A stretch of 45,287 nt of DNA from a virus, in the IMG/VR virus record IMGVR_UViG_3300023179_000180, positions 1-45,287 of that record. One strand, written 5' to 3'. The notes under the pieces are model-generated. The model did not search any database. It was not told where the DNA came from and saw only the letters and a program-made list of their open reading frames with translations. The stretch's first letter is position 1; each line of letters opens with the position of its first letter. Both the position numbers and the translations under genes were made by a program. Shown one piece after another: positions 1 to 8,381 of the stretch.

Positions 1-1
1 A

Positions 2-2545
2 ACTAAAACACGTCAAGCAGTTAGGGATAATAATAAAGAACAATTTTTTCATTTAATTCCTGATGTTAGTGAGGAAGAAAAACAACAAATATGGGATTTA
101 GTTTCTCCTGTTGTTAAAGAAGAAAAAGTAACAGAAGTAGGCGAGGCAAATCTTAAACCATATAAATGGAAAGAAATAAGACGTAATAGCGATTGGTGGA
201 CTGTTGCTGGATTTACAACAGATAGTGAAACTCAATATGTTATAAATTTAAAAACTACAACTTATATAGATGATGATTTAAATAATTACAAAGCTTTAGA
301 CATTGACTTTACCGCTAAACCTAAAGATAAACGTGGTAAACCATCATATAAAATAGTAGTTAATAAAGGCGAACTTTATAAAGTAATGTCTACTATAACC
401 GATATAATTAAACATTACGTAGAAAAATCTAAAGCTCAAGCTATAACATATTCACCATCAAAAAAATCAAGTGAGGAGGATTTTGGTACTCAAAGAGATA
501 ATTTATACAAAGCATTTATTTCTAAAGCAATACCAGACATAAAATTTGAAAAAAATAAAGAATCAATAGTAGCCATTTTACCTAATACTCAAATAAATGA
601 AGTAGGAGAGGCAAATCTTAAACCATACAAATGGAAAGAGGTTGATGCAGATGGTTATTGGGTTTATACTCGTTTTGTAACAGATAGTGAAACTGAATAC
701 GATGTAGATTTAAAATCAACTAATTATATTGATGATAACTTAAAAAATTTAAGAACTATAGAAGTTGAATTTTCGGCAAAACTTAAAGATGATTGGGGTC
801 CATCAGCTAAAATAGTAGTTAATAAAGGCGAACTTTATAGAGTAATGGCTACAGTTGCTGATATAGTTAAAAAATATATTAAAAAATCTAAAGCTCAAGC
901 TATTATTTATTCTCCATCTAAAAAATCAAATGAAGAAAATTTTGGAGTCCAAAGAGATAATTTATATAAAGCCTTTATTTCTAAAGCATTCCCTGGAGCT
1001 AAATTTGAAAAAATCGGAAACTTAATATTAGCTACATTACCTGATACCATTAATGAATTAGTAACAGATACAGAAATTATTTGTGATAATTGTGGTTGGG
1101 AATGGCCTATAGCAGATGGTGGAGATGATTTATACATCTGCCATAAATGTGGACACGATAATAATCCTGATTTAGAAGAAGGTAGAAAAAAGAAATCTGA
1201 CCCTAAAAAAGGAACAGGTAAAAAACCTGAAGGATCATCTCGTAGATTATACACAGATGAAGATCCAAAAGACACTGTTCGAATTAAATTTAAAACAAAA
1301 GAAGATATTGTTGATACTTTAAATAAAACATCTTTTAAAGCAAAATCACATGTTCGTCAATCCCAAGTAATTAACTTAATTCACCAACGAGTAAGAGCCG
1401 CTTACGGTAAAGCAAAAGATCCTGAAGTAAAATCAAGACTAAAACGTGCTTTAGATTATATCGAATCTCGTAAAGAATCATCAAAGGAAAAAACAGAACG
1501 TTTACGTAAAATGAAAGAAGCATCTGACCCACAAGCAGGAACAGCTTTACCTTATGGTTCAGGATTTGCCCCAGTTAAAGAAAATGACCCGTTTGGATTA
1601 AATGAATTGGCAAGACAATTTCTTAAAGAAGCTTTGATAGAAACTTGGAATCCCGAGGAATCTTTCGTATCTTTATCTCGATATATGATTGACAATGGAA
1701 TGAATATCAAACCATTGCCTAAAATTAAGGTTATAAAGGATGATGAACAAAACGCATCCAATCTTTTGGGTAAAACAGCTTACTATAATCCTGTTGAAAA
1801 ATCTATCACATTATACACAATGGATAGACACCCAAAAGATGTTTTACGTTCATTTGCTCATGAAATGATTCATCACGAACAGAATTTAGAAGGTAGATTA
1901 AATAATATTAATACTACTAACACAAATGAGGATGGTGATTTACCTGAGATTGAAAAAGAAGCATACGAGAAAGGAAATATGATGTTACGTAATTGGGAGG
2001 ATAAAATAAAAAATCCATTAAATGAATATTTTTTAGATATTCCTAAATTTAATTACCCAAAAACATTTGTAGATAAGTTACGTGAATCTCTCCATGAAAT
2101 TACTTTATCAAAAAACAATGCAGCTGAAATAGAAGGTGATTTATATAAGGGTATGTTCCGAGCAGGAAATAAAGTATACACTTATGATATCTACAGAATA
2201 AAAAGCCCATATAATGACAATAAAGAATTTTATAATGTAGAATTTCATCCTAAAAATAATCCTATTTCTACCCCTACAGGTGATACAACTAAAGAAGATT
2301 ATATAAAAATTTTAAATACAATGTATAAAATTATATTAGATCTTGCTGAAACTGACGAACCTGATTATATTGGTATAGCTTCAATGGATAATATAGGAGA
2401 TAAAAACTATCATACAATATATGCTAATTTAACAGACAACAAATATAATAGAATACCTGGGTATTTTAGAAAAGATGTTAATCTTGAATTTAATACCCCT
2501 CAAGGTAAAGGTCGATTTGTAGTATTAAAAAGAAAAGATGTATAA
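2..2545 (+). CDS. Large modular phage protein, 5'-truncated; duplicated domain, zinc ribbon and HExxH metallopeptidase-like region
   Basis: The frame is open from base 2, so the ATG at 386 is internal (it lies in VMSTITD) and the true start is outside the window. Visible order: a unique segment; a domain of about 150 residues present twice (from 137 and from 602); a four-cysteine zinc ribbon, CxxC...CxxC, at 1082-1150; a Lys/Arg-rich segment with GTGKKPEGSSRRLYTDE; a short helix, ELARQFLKEALIE, near 1610-1645; and a metallopeptidase-like segment with FAHEMIHHEQN, whose HExxH motif is at 1859-1873. About 135 C-terminal residues are of unknown fold. The duplicated domain resembles one I associate with marine T4-like virion proteins. 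HExxH suggests zinc-dependent proteolysis, but a third ligand was not identified. The stop overlaps the next start by 8 bases. A packaged, host-directed protein is an inference; I cannot name the family. Confidence 0.75.
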   Translation, partial: TKTRQAVRDNNKEQFFHLIPDVSEEEKQQIWDLVSPVVKEEKVTEVGEANLKPYKWKEIRRNSDWWTVAGFTTDSETQYVINLKTTTYIDDDLNNYKALDIDFTAKPKDKRGKPSYKIVVNKGELYKVMSTITDIIKHYVEKSKAQAITYSPSKKSSEEDFGTQRDNLYKAFISKAIPDIKFEKNKESIVAILPNTQINEVGEANLKPYKWKEVDADGYWVYTRFVTDSETEYDVDLKSTNYIDDNLKNLRTIEVEFSAKLKDDWGPSAKIVVNKGELYRVMATVADIVKKYIKKSKAQAIIYSPSKKSNEENFGVQRDNLYKAFISKAFPGAKFEKIGNLILATLPDTINELVTDTEIICDNCGWEWPIADGGDDLYICHKCGHDNNPDLEEGRKKKSDPKKGTGKKPEGSSRRLYTDEDPKDTVRIKFKTKEDIVDTLNKTSFKAKSHVRQSQVINLIHQRVRAAYGKAKDPEVKSRLKRALDYIESRKESSKEKTERLRKMKEASDPQAGTALPYGSGFAPVKENDPFGLNELARQFLKEALIETWNPEESFVSLSRYMIDNGMNIKPLPKIKVIKDDEQNASNLLGKTAYYNPVEKSITLYTMDRHPKDVLRSFAHEMIHHEQNLEGRLNNINTTNTNEDGDLPEIEKEAYEKGNMMLRNWEDKIKNPLNEYFLDIPKFNYPKTFVDKLRESLHEITLSKNNAAEIEGDLYKGMFRAGNKVYTYDIYRIKSPYNDNKEFYNVEFHPKNNPISTPTGDTTKEDYIKILNTMYKIILDLAETDEPDYIGIASMDNIGDKNYHTIYANLTDNKYNRIPGYFRKDVNLEFNTPQGKGRFVVLKRKDV
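137..1055 (+). repeat. Tandem intragenic duplication, two copies, period about 460 bases
   Basis: Copy 1 begins with codons for VGEANLKPYKWKE at 137 and copy 2 with the same residues at 602. Both continue with TDSET.Y, YIDD.L, KIVVNKGELY, KSKAQAI.YSPSKKS and QRDNLYKAFISKA. The offset is 465 bases at the start and 459 in the middle, so two codons differ by indel. The proteins are near-identical in motifs while the codons have drifted. This is an in-frame domain duplication, older than a recent assembly artefact would be. Confidence 0.9.
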
Positions 2546-3083
2546 GTTAACAGATTTATATAAGCAATTAAAAGAAGAAGAAGCAGTTCCTGCTGAACCT
2601 TTCCATCACTATGAGTTATATTGTGATATGGATGGTGTTTTAACTGATTTTGATAAACGTTTTAAATCACTTAATCCTGAACATTTAACAGCAGCTCAAT
2701 ACCAAGCTAAAAATGGTGTAGAAAAATTTTGGGATTTTATTGATGTTGATAACAAAATTAAGTTTTGGGTAGGAATGGAATGGATGCCTGATGGAAAGGA
2801 ATTATGGGACTATATTAAAGATAAACAACCAACTTTATTATCAGCCCCATCAAGAAATCCAGCTTCTCGTTTAGGAAAAAGGTTATGGGTTAAAAATAAT
2901 ATACCTGGAACTAAACTAATTTTAGCATCAGCTGAGAAAAAACAGAATTATTCTGGTACAGATAAAATACTTATCGATGACCGCCCTGACAACATTGAAC
3001 AATGGAGAGCAAGAGGTGGTAAAGGAATTTTACACGTAAACGCACAAGACACAATTAATCAATTACAAAACTTAGGACTATAA
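2538..3083 (+). CDS. HAD-superfamily 5'(3')-deoxyribonucleotidase-like phosphatase
   Basis: A 181-residue protein of the haloacid dehalogenase superfamily. Motif I is CDMDGVLTDFD, with nucleophile D30 and general acid D32. A Ser-containing motif II lies in TLLSAPS, the lysine motif is in RLGKRLWVKNN, and motif IV is LIDDRPDNIEQW. The arrangement is that of phage and bacterial 5' nucleotidases, which dephosphorylate (deoxy)nucleoside monophosphates, so a role in nucleotide salvage or pool control is likely. It starts inside the end of the previous gene (8-base overlap, ATGTATAA). The N-terminal helix MYKLTDLYKQLKEEEA precedes the catalytic domain and resembles the leader helices of its neighbours, so it could be a packaging signal rather than part of the enzyme. 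Substrate is not decided by sequence. Confidence 0.85.
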   Translation: MYKLTDLYKQLKEEEAVPAEPFHHYELYCDMDGVLTDFDKRFKSLNPEHLTAAQYQAKNGVEKFWDFIDVDNKIKFWVGMEWMPDGKELWDYIKDKQPTLLSAPSRNPASRLGKRLWVKNNIPGTKLILASAEKKQNYSGTDKILIDDRPDNIEQWRARGGKGILHVNAQDTINQLQNLGL

Positions 3084-3085
3084 AA

Positions 3086-3877
3086 ATGGCAGCACCAATA
3101 ACATACAAACGACTTGTTTTATCTGGAGATAATGCAAAAGCAACAGCCGATGAGGTTAAAGCAAAAATGGCTAAAGATTGGAAAAGAGATTTTCCTGACG
3201 GTAAATTAGACATTAAAACTGGACTGGAAGGTAAAATGGTGATTGATGTTACTACTAAAGATACATCAGCTGCTTCTTTAGCATCTAAAATTAAAGATGT
3301 TGCCTCTCGTAATAAAGTAACTGTTGTTACTAAAGACAAACCTACACTAAAGGCAGTTAAAGAAAACGATACTAAAAAACCTGCTATATCAGATGAAGAG
3401 TTGATGAAGAGAATTAAATCATCTTTATCAAATCAAGTATCAGGAGGTAAAAAAGGTAAACCTGGATTACAGGAAGGACCTATAGACAAACGTGTAGCTA
3501 TTGTATTTTTAAAATACAAAGGCAAATCATTTCCAATGGACTATAAGCCAGATTCTACGTTTGCTAGATTTACAAACGATTTAGAAAAAACTGGTGCTTT
3601 TATGGATGAAGATGCTGTTGCCGATTTCATGTCAAGTGATGATTTTAACTATTATGCAAAATCATTTGGTGTTGAAATTGAAGATGCAATAGACAACGAT
3701 ATGTTATCTATAGCTCCTAAAAAACAAATGGAACCACAAGATATGATTCCTGGTAGGGCTCAAGGTGATGTTAATCCTAATGCTCCTCATAGGTCAACAG
3801 ATATTTATGAGTTAATGAAAAAAGGCAAAATGAAAAAATCTGAGCTAAAAGAAATCATCAAAAAATTCAGTAAGTAA
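3086..3877 (+). CDS. Conserved phage protein, unknown function
   Basis: A 263-residue soluble, lysine-rich protein without a family I recognise. Residues 1-90 look like a small alpha/beta domain (LVLSGDNAKATADEVKAKM, then alternating strands). A Lys-rich linker containing KPGLQEGP leads to a second acidic alpha/beta domain, and the C terminus is a basic helix, MKKSELKEIIKKFSK. That helix is strikingly like the N termini of other genes in this block (for example MKKSELKAEIKEYI at 17191). LQE-G matches the T4 prohead-protease consensus (L/I)-x-E-(A/G/S). The start follows the previous stop by 2 bases, and the stop overlaps the next start as TAATG. Membership of the inferred packaged-protein block is likely but unproven. 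Confidence 0.75.
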   Translation: MAAPITYKRLVLSGDNAKATADEVKAKMAKDWKRDFPDGKLDIKTGLEGKMVIDVTTKDTSAASLASKIKDVASRNKVTVVTKDKPTLKAVKENDTKKPAISDEELMKRIKSSLSNQVSGGKKGKPGLQEGPIDKRVAIVFLKYKGKSFPMDYKPDSTFARFTNDLEKTGAFMDEDAVADFMSSDDFNYYAKSFGVEIEDAIDNDMLSIAPKKQMEPQDMIPGRAQGDVNPNAPHRSTDIYELMKKGKMKKSELKEIIKKFSK

Positions 3878-4449
3878 TGAGCAACGATTCGGTTTTAAAA
3901 AAAGAGTTCAAGCATAATGACGTGCAGCGTCTCCGTAACCTTGTTCAAGGCAAGTATGGGGACAAAACCACTATGGGGACTGGTTATGAAAAAGCAAAGG
4001 AATTTCATGCCGAGGGAGATATTTGGGAAGAAGATGGTCGTCAATGGACTATTAAAAACGGATTAAAACAAAATATTACTAAACTAGATAAGGCAAAAGA
4101 AGGTATTGTATTACCTATTTTTTGCCCTAAATGTTCAAAAGCAACCAAACAACATTTGGATAAAAAATGGTTTGTAATGTATGGTCATTGCTTCAATTGC
4201 CAGGTAGACCATGAACATCAATTAAGAAAAGAAGGTAAATTAGATGCCTTTGAAAAAAATATTATCAACCAACACTTAGAAGGAGTAACTAAAGATTTTG
4301 AGGTTTGGTTTGATGAATTAATTAATACCAATAATACATTTGTAACGGAACAAGGTGATGTTGAAAAATGGGATGGTGATGGTAAAAATCAGTTGTTAAA
4401 GTATAAAGAGGAAGCACTAGAGTATCTTAAAAAACAGAAAAAAGAATGA
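3877..4449 (+). CDS. Phage zinc-ribbon protein
   Basis: A 190-residue protein with a clear four-cysteine zinc-binding pair: FCPKCSKATKQH, then GHCFNCQVDHEHQ, around residues 83-112. Upstream is a conserved-looking stretch with GDIWEEDGRQWTIKNG, and the C terminus is acidic and helical. The ribbon could bind nucleic acid or protein, or simply stabilise the fold. Its codons are less AT-rich at the 5' end than those of its neighbours. The start overlaps the upstream stop (TAATG) and the stop overlaps the next start (ATGA), so it is translationally coupled on both sides. I recognise the type from T4-like phages but know no function for it. Confidence 0.75.
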   Translation: MSNDSVLKKEFKHNDVQRLRNLVQGKYGDKTTMGTGYEKAKEFHAEGDIWEEDGRQWTIKNGLKQNITKLDKAKEGIVLPIFCPKCSKATKQHLDKKWFVMYGHCFNCQVDHEHQLRKEGKLDAFEKNIINQHLEGVTKDFEVWFDELINTNNTFVTEQGDVEKWDGDGKNQLLKYKEEALEYLKKQKKE

Positions 4450-5063
4450 CAACGTTAGCAATGCTTACAACCATCCTTGTAGCCCTTATTACTGCTGTAA
4501 TAGGACCTTTACTAATGACATGGTTTAAAAATAAATTAGAAAAGGAACCTAAAATATCCTCAGTAAAAGAAGCAATTGATTTAAATGAATTAGTTGACCA
4601 TCAATTAGATATAATGATGGATGAGTTAGACTGTGATAGAATTTGGATTGGACAATTTCATAATGGAGGCCATTTTTATCCTACAGGTAAATCAATCCAG
4701 AAATTCTCTATATTTTACGAAAAATTATCTCCTAATACATCAGGAATACAACATATTTTTCAACAAATCCCTGTCTCATTATTTCCAAAATCATTATCCA
4801 AATTATATAAAGATGGTGAATTAGGTATAACAAGTTATGAAAATGATGAAACTTATGACTTACATTTATTTTCTAAAGAATATAATACAAAATCATTTTA
4901 TATGTTAGCTGTAGATGATCTTGATGATCATTTTATTGGTGTTATGGGAATTGCGTTTAACGAACAAGAACATAAATTATCTAAAGAAGAGTGGATATTT
5001 ATACGACAGAAGGTAGGGGCGATTGGTTCGCTCTTAACTGACTATTTAAGAACTAAAAAATAA
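4446..5063 (+). CDS. Membrane-anchored GAF-like protein
   Basis: A 205-residue protein with one N-terminal transmembrane helix (about residues 4-25, rich in L, I and V), followed by a basic stop-transfer stretch, FKNKLEKEPK. The remainder is a soluble alpha/beta domain containing DRIWIGQFHNGGHF, FSIFYEKLSP, SFYMLAVDDL and IGVMGIAFNE, the order of strands seen in GAF-like sensor domains. The expected topology is a short outside tail with the domain in the cytoplasm. A role at the host membrane during infection is an inference. It overlaps the upstream gene by 4 bases (ATGA) and joins the next gene by TAATG. No catalytic residues are evident. Confidence 0.65.
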   Translation: MTTLAMLTTILVALITAVIGPLLMTWFKNKLEKEPKISSVKEAIDLNELVDHQLDIMMDELDCDRIWIGQFHNGGHFYPTGKSIQKFSIFYEKLSPNTSGIQHIFQQIPVSLFPKSLSKLYKDGELGITSYENDETYDLHLFSKEYNTKSFYMLAVDDLDDHFIGVMGIAFNEQEHKLSKEEWIFIRQKVGAIGSLLTDYLRTKK

Positions 5064-6412
5064 TGAAAGACATTCAAAAAATAAAAGAATTTTTCTCTCA
5101 ACCTATGAAAGAATCATTAACAGGAGGATACCCTCATACAAAAACATCAGGTGAAAATTTTGAAAAAATTACAATTACAGAACCAATAGATGATGCTACT
5201 AAAAATAAAATGATTCAAAATTTTAGAGCAGCAGGTTGGGATGCTAAACCTAATAATGGTGGTGGTATTACTGCTATTAAAAAATCAATAATGGAAGGTA
5301 ATAAAGAATATTTTAAACCATCAATCCGCAAGGACAAATCAAATCCTAACTTTTTATATGTTGACATCACATATCCAGAAGGATCAGACGTTTTATCTGT
5401 TGGTGGATCTAAAACTATGGGTGGTCAAGATAGAGAAGAAGGTGCTGCTAAAGCAATGTCAATGGGTAATGCGATTGTTAAAAAATTACAAGCAAAATAC
5501 AATATTGAGGATATTGAGGTAAAGGATTTAAAAAATGGTAAAGTAGAAGTATTTGCTGTATCAGATGATTTTATTAAAATGGCTTCTCCTTCATTAGATG
5601 AAGCTAAAAAAGAAACAGCGGTTGATATGGCTAAAAAGCAATTAGATGCTTTAGGTGTTAAATATGAACTAGGTAATGAATTTAAACCATTTAAAGTAAT
5701 TTATAAACCAACAGGCCAATCAGATAAATTTTATGATACATTTGAAGATATTGTTGATTTATTTAACTTAAAAGGTGTTGTAAAATCAACAATGAGTGAA
5801 GCTAAAGAAGAAGATAAAGTAGATACCATTACAATGGATATTCCTTTGTTTATTCGTATGTTAGAATATTCAAGAGAAGATGCTGCTGAAGATATGGATC
5901 TACATGATGTTACTGAAAAAGCAATTGCATTAGGTAAAGAAAGAGGTATCTTACAAATGGATGATTATGATGAAATTATAGGTACTACTGAAAAAGTAAA
6001 TGAAGTTAACTTAAAACAAGCTAAATTATCCTCAGCTGAATACCAAAAAGCTAAAAAATTAAAAGATTTTAAATCAAGTGATTGGAAATGGAATGCTGAC
6101 GAGGATTTATATACTAAAGTAACTGAAGCTACTGACTACATGAAACGTAGGAAAGCTGAAGATGATTACGCTACAAAAAAACCTAAACAACCATCTTATA
6201 CAGGTAAAACAGATTACATGAAGCGTAGAGAAAAAGGTTTAGAGGAAAAAATCGATGAAGCATTAAATAAAATTAACGAGGAACTTTGCCCTGCAGGTAA
6301 AGCATACATTAAAAGAAGACAAGCCGCTGGTGAAAAATCATCTGCTTACCTTTCAGGTCGTGGTGTTAAAGTATGTAAAGGTCAAATGTCAGGCAAAGCA
6401 AAGAAAAAATAA
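5063..6412 (+). CDS. Multi-domain phage protein, candidate packaged protein
   Basis: A 449-residue, lysine- and glutamate-rich protein. It begins with the helix MKDIQKIKEFFSQPMKES, like several neighbours. Recognisable blocks are a domain with NFLYVDITYPEGSDVLSVGG; a second domain with KKQLDALGVKYELG; an acidic helical block, LFIRMLEYSREDAAEDMDLHD, which I associate with marine T4-like virion proteins; and two copies of a TDYMKRR(K/E) motif (near 6135 and 6210). The C-terminal tail is basic with two cysteines (ELCPAGKAYIKRR...VKVCKGQ). The C-terminal Cys/Lys tail resembles small nucleic-acid-binding tails, but this is not proof. It is coupled to both neighbours by TAATG. The architecture suggests a fusion of small modules; function unknown. 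Confidence 0.7.
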   Translation: MKDIQKIKEFFSQPMKESLTGGYPHTKTSGENFEKITITEPIDDATKNKMIQNFRAAGWDAKPNNGGGITAIKKSIMEGNKEYFKPSIRKDKSNPNFLYVDITYPEGSDVLSVGGSKTMGGQDREEGAAKAMSMGNAIVKKLQAKYNIEDIEVKDLKNGKVEVFAVSDDFIKMASPSLDEAKKETAVDMAKKQLDALGVKYELGNEFKPFKVIYKPTGQSDKFYDTFEDIVDLFNLKGVVKSTMSEAKEEDKVDTITMDIPLFIRMLEYSREDAAEDMDLHDVTEKAIALGKERGILQMDDYDEIIGTTEKVNEVNLKQAKLSSAEYQKAKKLKDFKSSDWKWNADEDLYTKVTEATDYMKRRKAEDDYATKKPKQPSYTGKTDYMKRREKGLEEKIDEALNKINEELCPAGKAYIKRRQAAGEKSSAYLSGRGVKVCKGQMSGKAKKK

Positions 6413-6702
6413 TGGATATAAATCGTCTACAAGAACTAGTATCTGAATCATTACGTAACTGGTTTAAAAAAGAGGACTGGGTGCGTATTGATACTCAAGG
6501 TAATATTACTGGTCCTTGTGGTTCGATGAAAAAAGGTGGAGCTACAACACGTTGTTTACCTCGTAAAAAAGCTCAATCATTATCTAAAGCCGAAAGAGCA
6601 AAAACCTCTAAGAAAAAAGCTGCTGGTTCTCGCAAGGGAAAACAATTTGTAAAGAATACAGAAAAAGCAGAATATAAAAAAGGCACATATAATAAAAAAT
6701 AA
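6412..6702 (+). CDS. Small basic two-cysteine phage protein
   Basis: A 96-residue protein beginning with the amphipathic helix MDINRLQELVSESLRNWFKKE, then GPCGSMKKGGATTRCLP and a strongly basic tail, SLSKAERAKTSKKKAAGSRK. The PCG...RCLP...SKAERA pattern recurs in small phage proteins of unknown role. The positive charge makes DNA or RNA binding plausible. It starts on the upstream stop (TAATGG) and is followed by an intergenic TATTTAT element before the next gene, so it probably closes a translationally coupled group. VSE-S in the leader helix is a weak match to the prohead-protease site. Confidence 0.7.
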   Translation: MDINRLQELVSESLRNWFKKEDWVRIDTQGNITGPCGSMKKGGATTRCLPRKKAQSLSKAERAKTSKKKAAGSRKGKQFVKNTEKAEYKKGTYNKK

Positions 6703-6704
6703 CA

Positions 6705-6711
6705 TATTTAT
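6705..6711 (+). promoter_or_regulatory. TATTTAT element (variant of the recurring octamer)
   Basis: TATTTATC lies in the 20-base gap before the gene at 6723. It is one base short of the octamer TATTTATA found upstream of at least nine other genes here. Promoter or initiation-enhancing role is inferred from recurrence only. Confidence 0.35.
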
Positions 6712-6722
6712 CAACATATATT

Positions 6723-8204
6723 ATGGCAAAATTTGATTTAAAAAAAGCAATATTAGAAAATAAAGCTACCTTCTTTGGCTCACTAAACGAAGGTCAATTC
6801 TCTTGGATAACTCAAGATACAGGACAACAAATTGGATCTGAAGATGAAAACAGGATTCCTGTTTACATGTTTGATAATAAAGGCAATTATTATTATGAAA
6901 ATAGATATGATGGGTATGGTGATTTTGGTGGTAAAGATTACTACGAATTATTAGCCCAAATGAATGGTTATGCTAAAGGTGATAGAATGGATGGAATTGA
7001 TATGGCTTTTGGTAAAATGAAAACCCCAAATGGAGGTCCAGTATTATTCCCAGCATTAGTTACTAAACCAAACGAGTTTAATTTTAAAACCCACGATTTT
7101 ACTAAAGAAGCAGAAAGCGATCCTAACCAATCTTGGTACGCCCCAGAAGAAGAAGAAGATTTTATTGATCAAAACGATGAAGAAGTGTTTGGAGATAATG
7201 AGGATGAAGAGGATGATATGATGGAAGGTAAAAAAGAATATTACAAAGACGCAGAAGCAGATGATGCCGAGCATATTAAAGCACTAGAAAAAGACATGAA
7301 AGACGATAAAACATCAGGCAAAATGAAAATGTCTGAATTTAAAGCTAAAATCAAAGAAATGATTTTAAAGGAAATGGAGGATGAAAAGGTAGATGACATC
7401 AATGATGAGACTCCCGAATCTGAAGAAGATTTCTTAGCCGAATTAGAAGGCATGTTAGATGAAGCTAAAGGTGATGAAGAAGTTACAGACGATGTAACAA
7501 CAGATGCTTCTACAGATGCGGCTCCAGCAGACGATACAGAAACTATTGATACTACAACTACTACAGAAGTTAATCCTGACGTAAAAGCAGTTCAAGATGC
7601 TTTAACACAAGCTCAAGCCGCCGCTCAACAATTAGGAGACCAAAAATTAACAGACCAAATTGGTAATACAATTACTTTCTTTACTCGTGCTCACGTAGTT
7701 GAAAAAGGTGCTGTAGCTGAAGTTGAAGAAAAAGTAAATGAAGCTTTAGGTTTAGTATCATTGATTACCATTCTTATAGCTTCCCTACTACTTAATCCTA
7801 TATCAGGACCATTATTAATGGGTTTATTTAAATACCTTTTCCAAGATCTTCCTGAACAAAGAGCTAAAGCAAAAGAATTAAAGACATACAATGGACCTGA
7901 TAAGAAAGAACAAGTTTTAGCTTTAGCTAAAGAAATTGAATCCCAACTATCTCCAGGTAAAAAGAAATATTTAACTTCACTAGTTAATGCAATTGGTAAA
8001 TCAAAACTTGAAGATGAAGCTAAAGCATACCAAGAACTAGATTCATATGCTAAAAGAGAAAAAAATCTAATGGCTCGTGAATTAAATGAAAACATAAATG
8101 TTGATCTTGAAAATGCTCTAGAAGATCTTCCTATTCCAATGGATATGGAAGAAGAAACATTAAATGAATCAATGTTCCCAATGTTAAAGAAAATTTTAAA
8201 ATAA
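6723..8204 (+). CDS. Large acidic phage protein with hydrophobic segment, candidate ejection protein
   Basis: A 493-residue protein. The leader MAKFDLKKAILENKATFFGSLNEG carries L-N-E-G, a good prohead-protease site. A compact domain follows (YYYENRYDGYGDFGGKDYYELL...NGYAKGDRMDGID...). Next is a very acidic linker and a second leader-like helix, KMSEFKAKIKEMILKEME, near residue 200. A Thr/Asp-rich spacer is followed by a hydrophobic segment, LVSLITILIASLLLNP, around residues 343-375 and flanked by amphipathic helices. The hydrophobic stretch could cross a membrane, which would suit an ejected protein that conditions the host envelope. Two leader-like helices suggest that two ancestral genes have fused. 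No homologue is named. Confidence 0.7.
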   Translation: MAKFDLKKAILENKATFFGSLNEGQFSWITQDTGQQIGSEDENRIPVYMFDNKGNYYYENRYDGYGDFGGKDYYELLAQMNGYAKGDRMDGIDMAFGKMKTPNGGPVLFPALVTKPNEFNFKTHDFTKEAESDPNQSWYAPEEEEDFIDQNDEEVFGDNEDEEDDMMEGKKEYYKDAEADDAEHIKALEKDMKDDKTSGKMKMSEFKAKIKEMILKEMEDEKVDDINDETPESEEDFLAELEGMLDEAKGDEEVTDDVTTDASTDAAPADDTETIDTTTTTEVNPDVKAVQDALTQAQAAAQQLGDQKLTDQIGNTITFFTRAHVVEKGAVAEVEEKVNEALGLVSLITILIASLLLNPISGPLLMGLFKYLFQDLPEQRAKAKELKTYNGPDKKEQVLALAKEIESQLSPGKKKYLTSLVNAIGKSKLEDEAKAYQELDSYAKREKNLMARELNENINVDLENALEDLPIPMDMEEETLNESMFPMLKKILK

Positions 8205-8210
8205 AAGTAT

Positions 8211-8381
8211 ATGAACACACAAGAATTAGTAGAAAAAATGGAGTTATTGTTTGAGGAATTCAAAGCAGAACATGCTAAGGTTTCTAAAGCAGCTCATGGT
8301 CGCGCTCGTAAAGCATTAGGTGAAATCAAGAAATTGGTTACTGAATACCGTAAAGCTTCTATCGATGAGGACAAAAAGTAA
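8211..8381 (+). CDS. Small histone H1-like (Hc1-type) protein
   Basis: A 56-residue gene from ATG 8211 to TAA 8379-8381, ending one base before the next ATG at 8382. The protein reads MNTQELVEKMELLFEEF, then KAAHGRARKALGEIKKLV and TEYRKASIDEDKK. The pattern of an acidic/hydrophobic N-terminal helix followed by a basic R/K helix with A-x-G-x-R-A-R-K-A-L-x-E-I-K-K-L matches small histone H1-like proteins (Hc1 family) typical of Bacteroidetes and also carried by phages. It is likely a DNA-binding or nucleoid protein; packaging with the genome is possible but not shown. The size, reading frame and tight spacing support a real gene. Confidence 0.65.
   Translation: MNTQELVEKMELLFEEFKAEHAKVSKAAHGRARKALGEIKKLVTEYRKASIDEDKK

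Noticed and set aside
907-1275. Antisense open frame opposite the first gene, and similar - strand frames at 7056-8263, 21615-22028 and 24384-24662
   Set aside because: Each is fully covered by a well-supported + strand gene, has no family-like motifs and no initiation context.
386-2545. ATG 386 as the start of the first gene
   Set aside because: The same frame is open back to base 2 and the upstream residues are the first copy of the duplicated domain, so 386 is internal.
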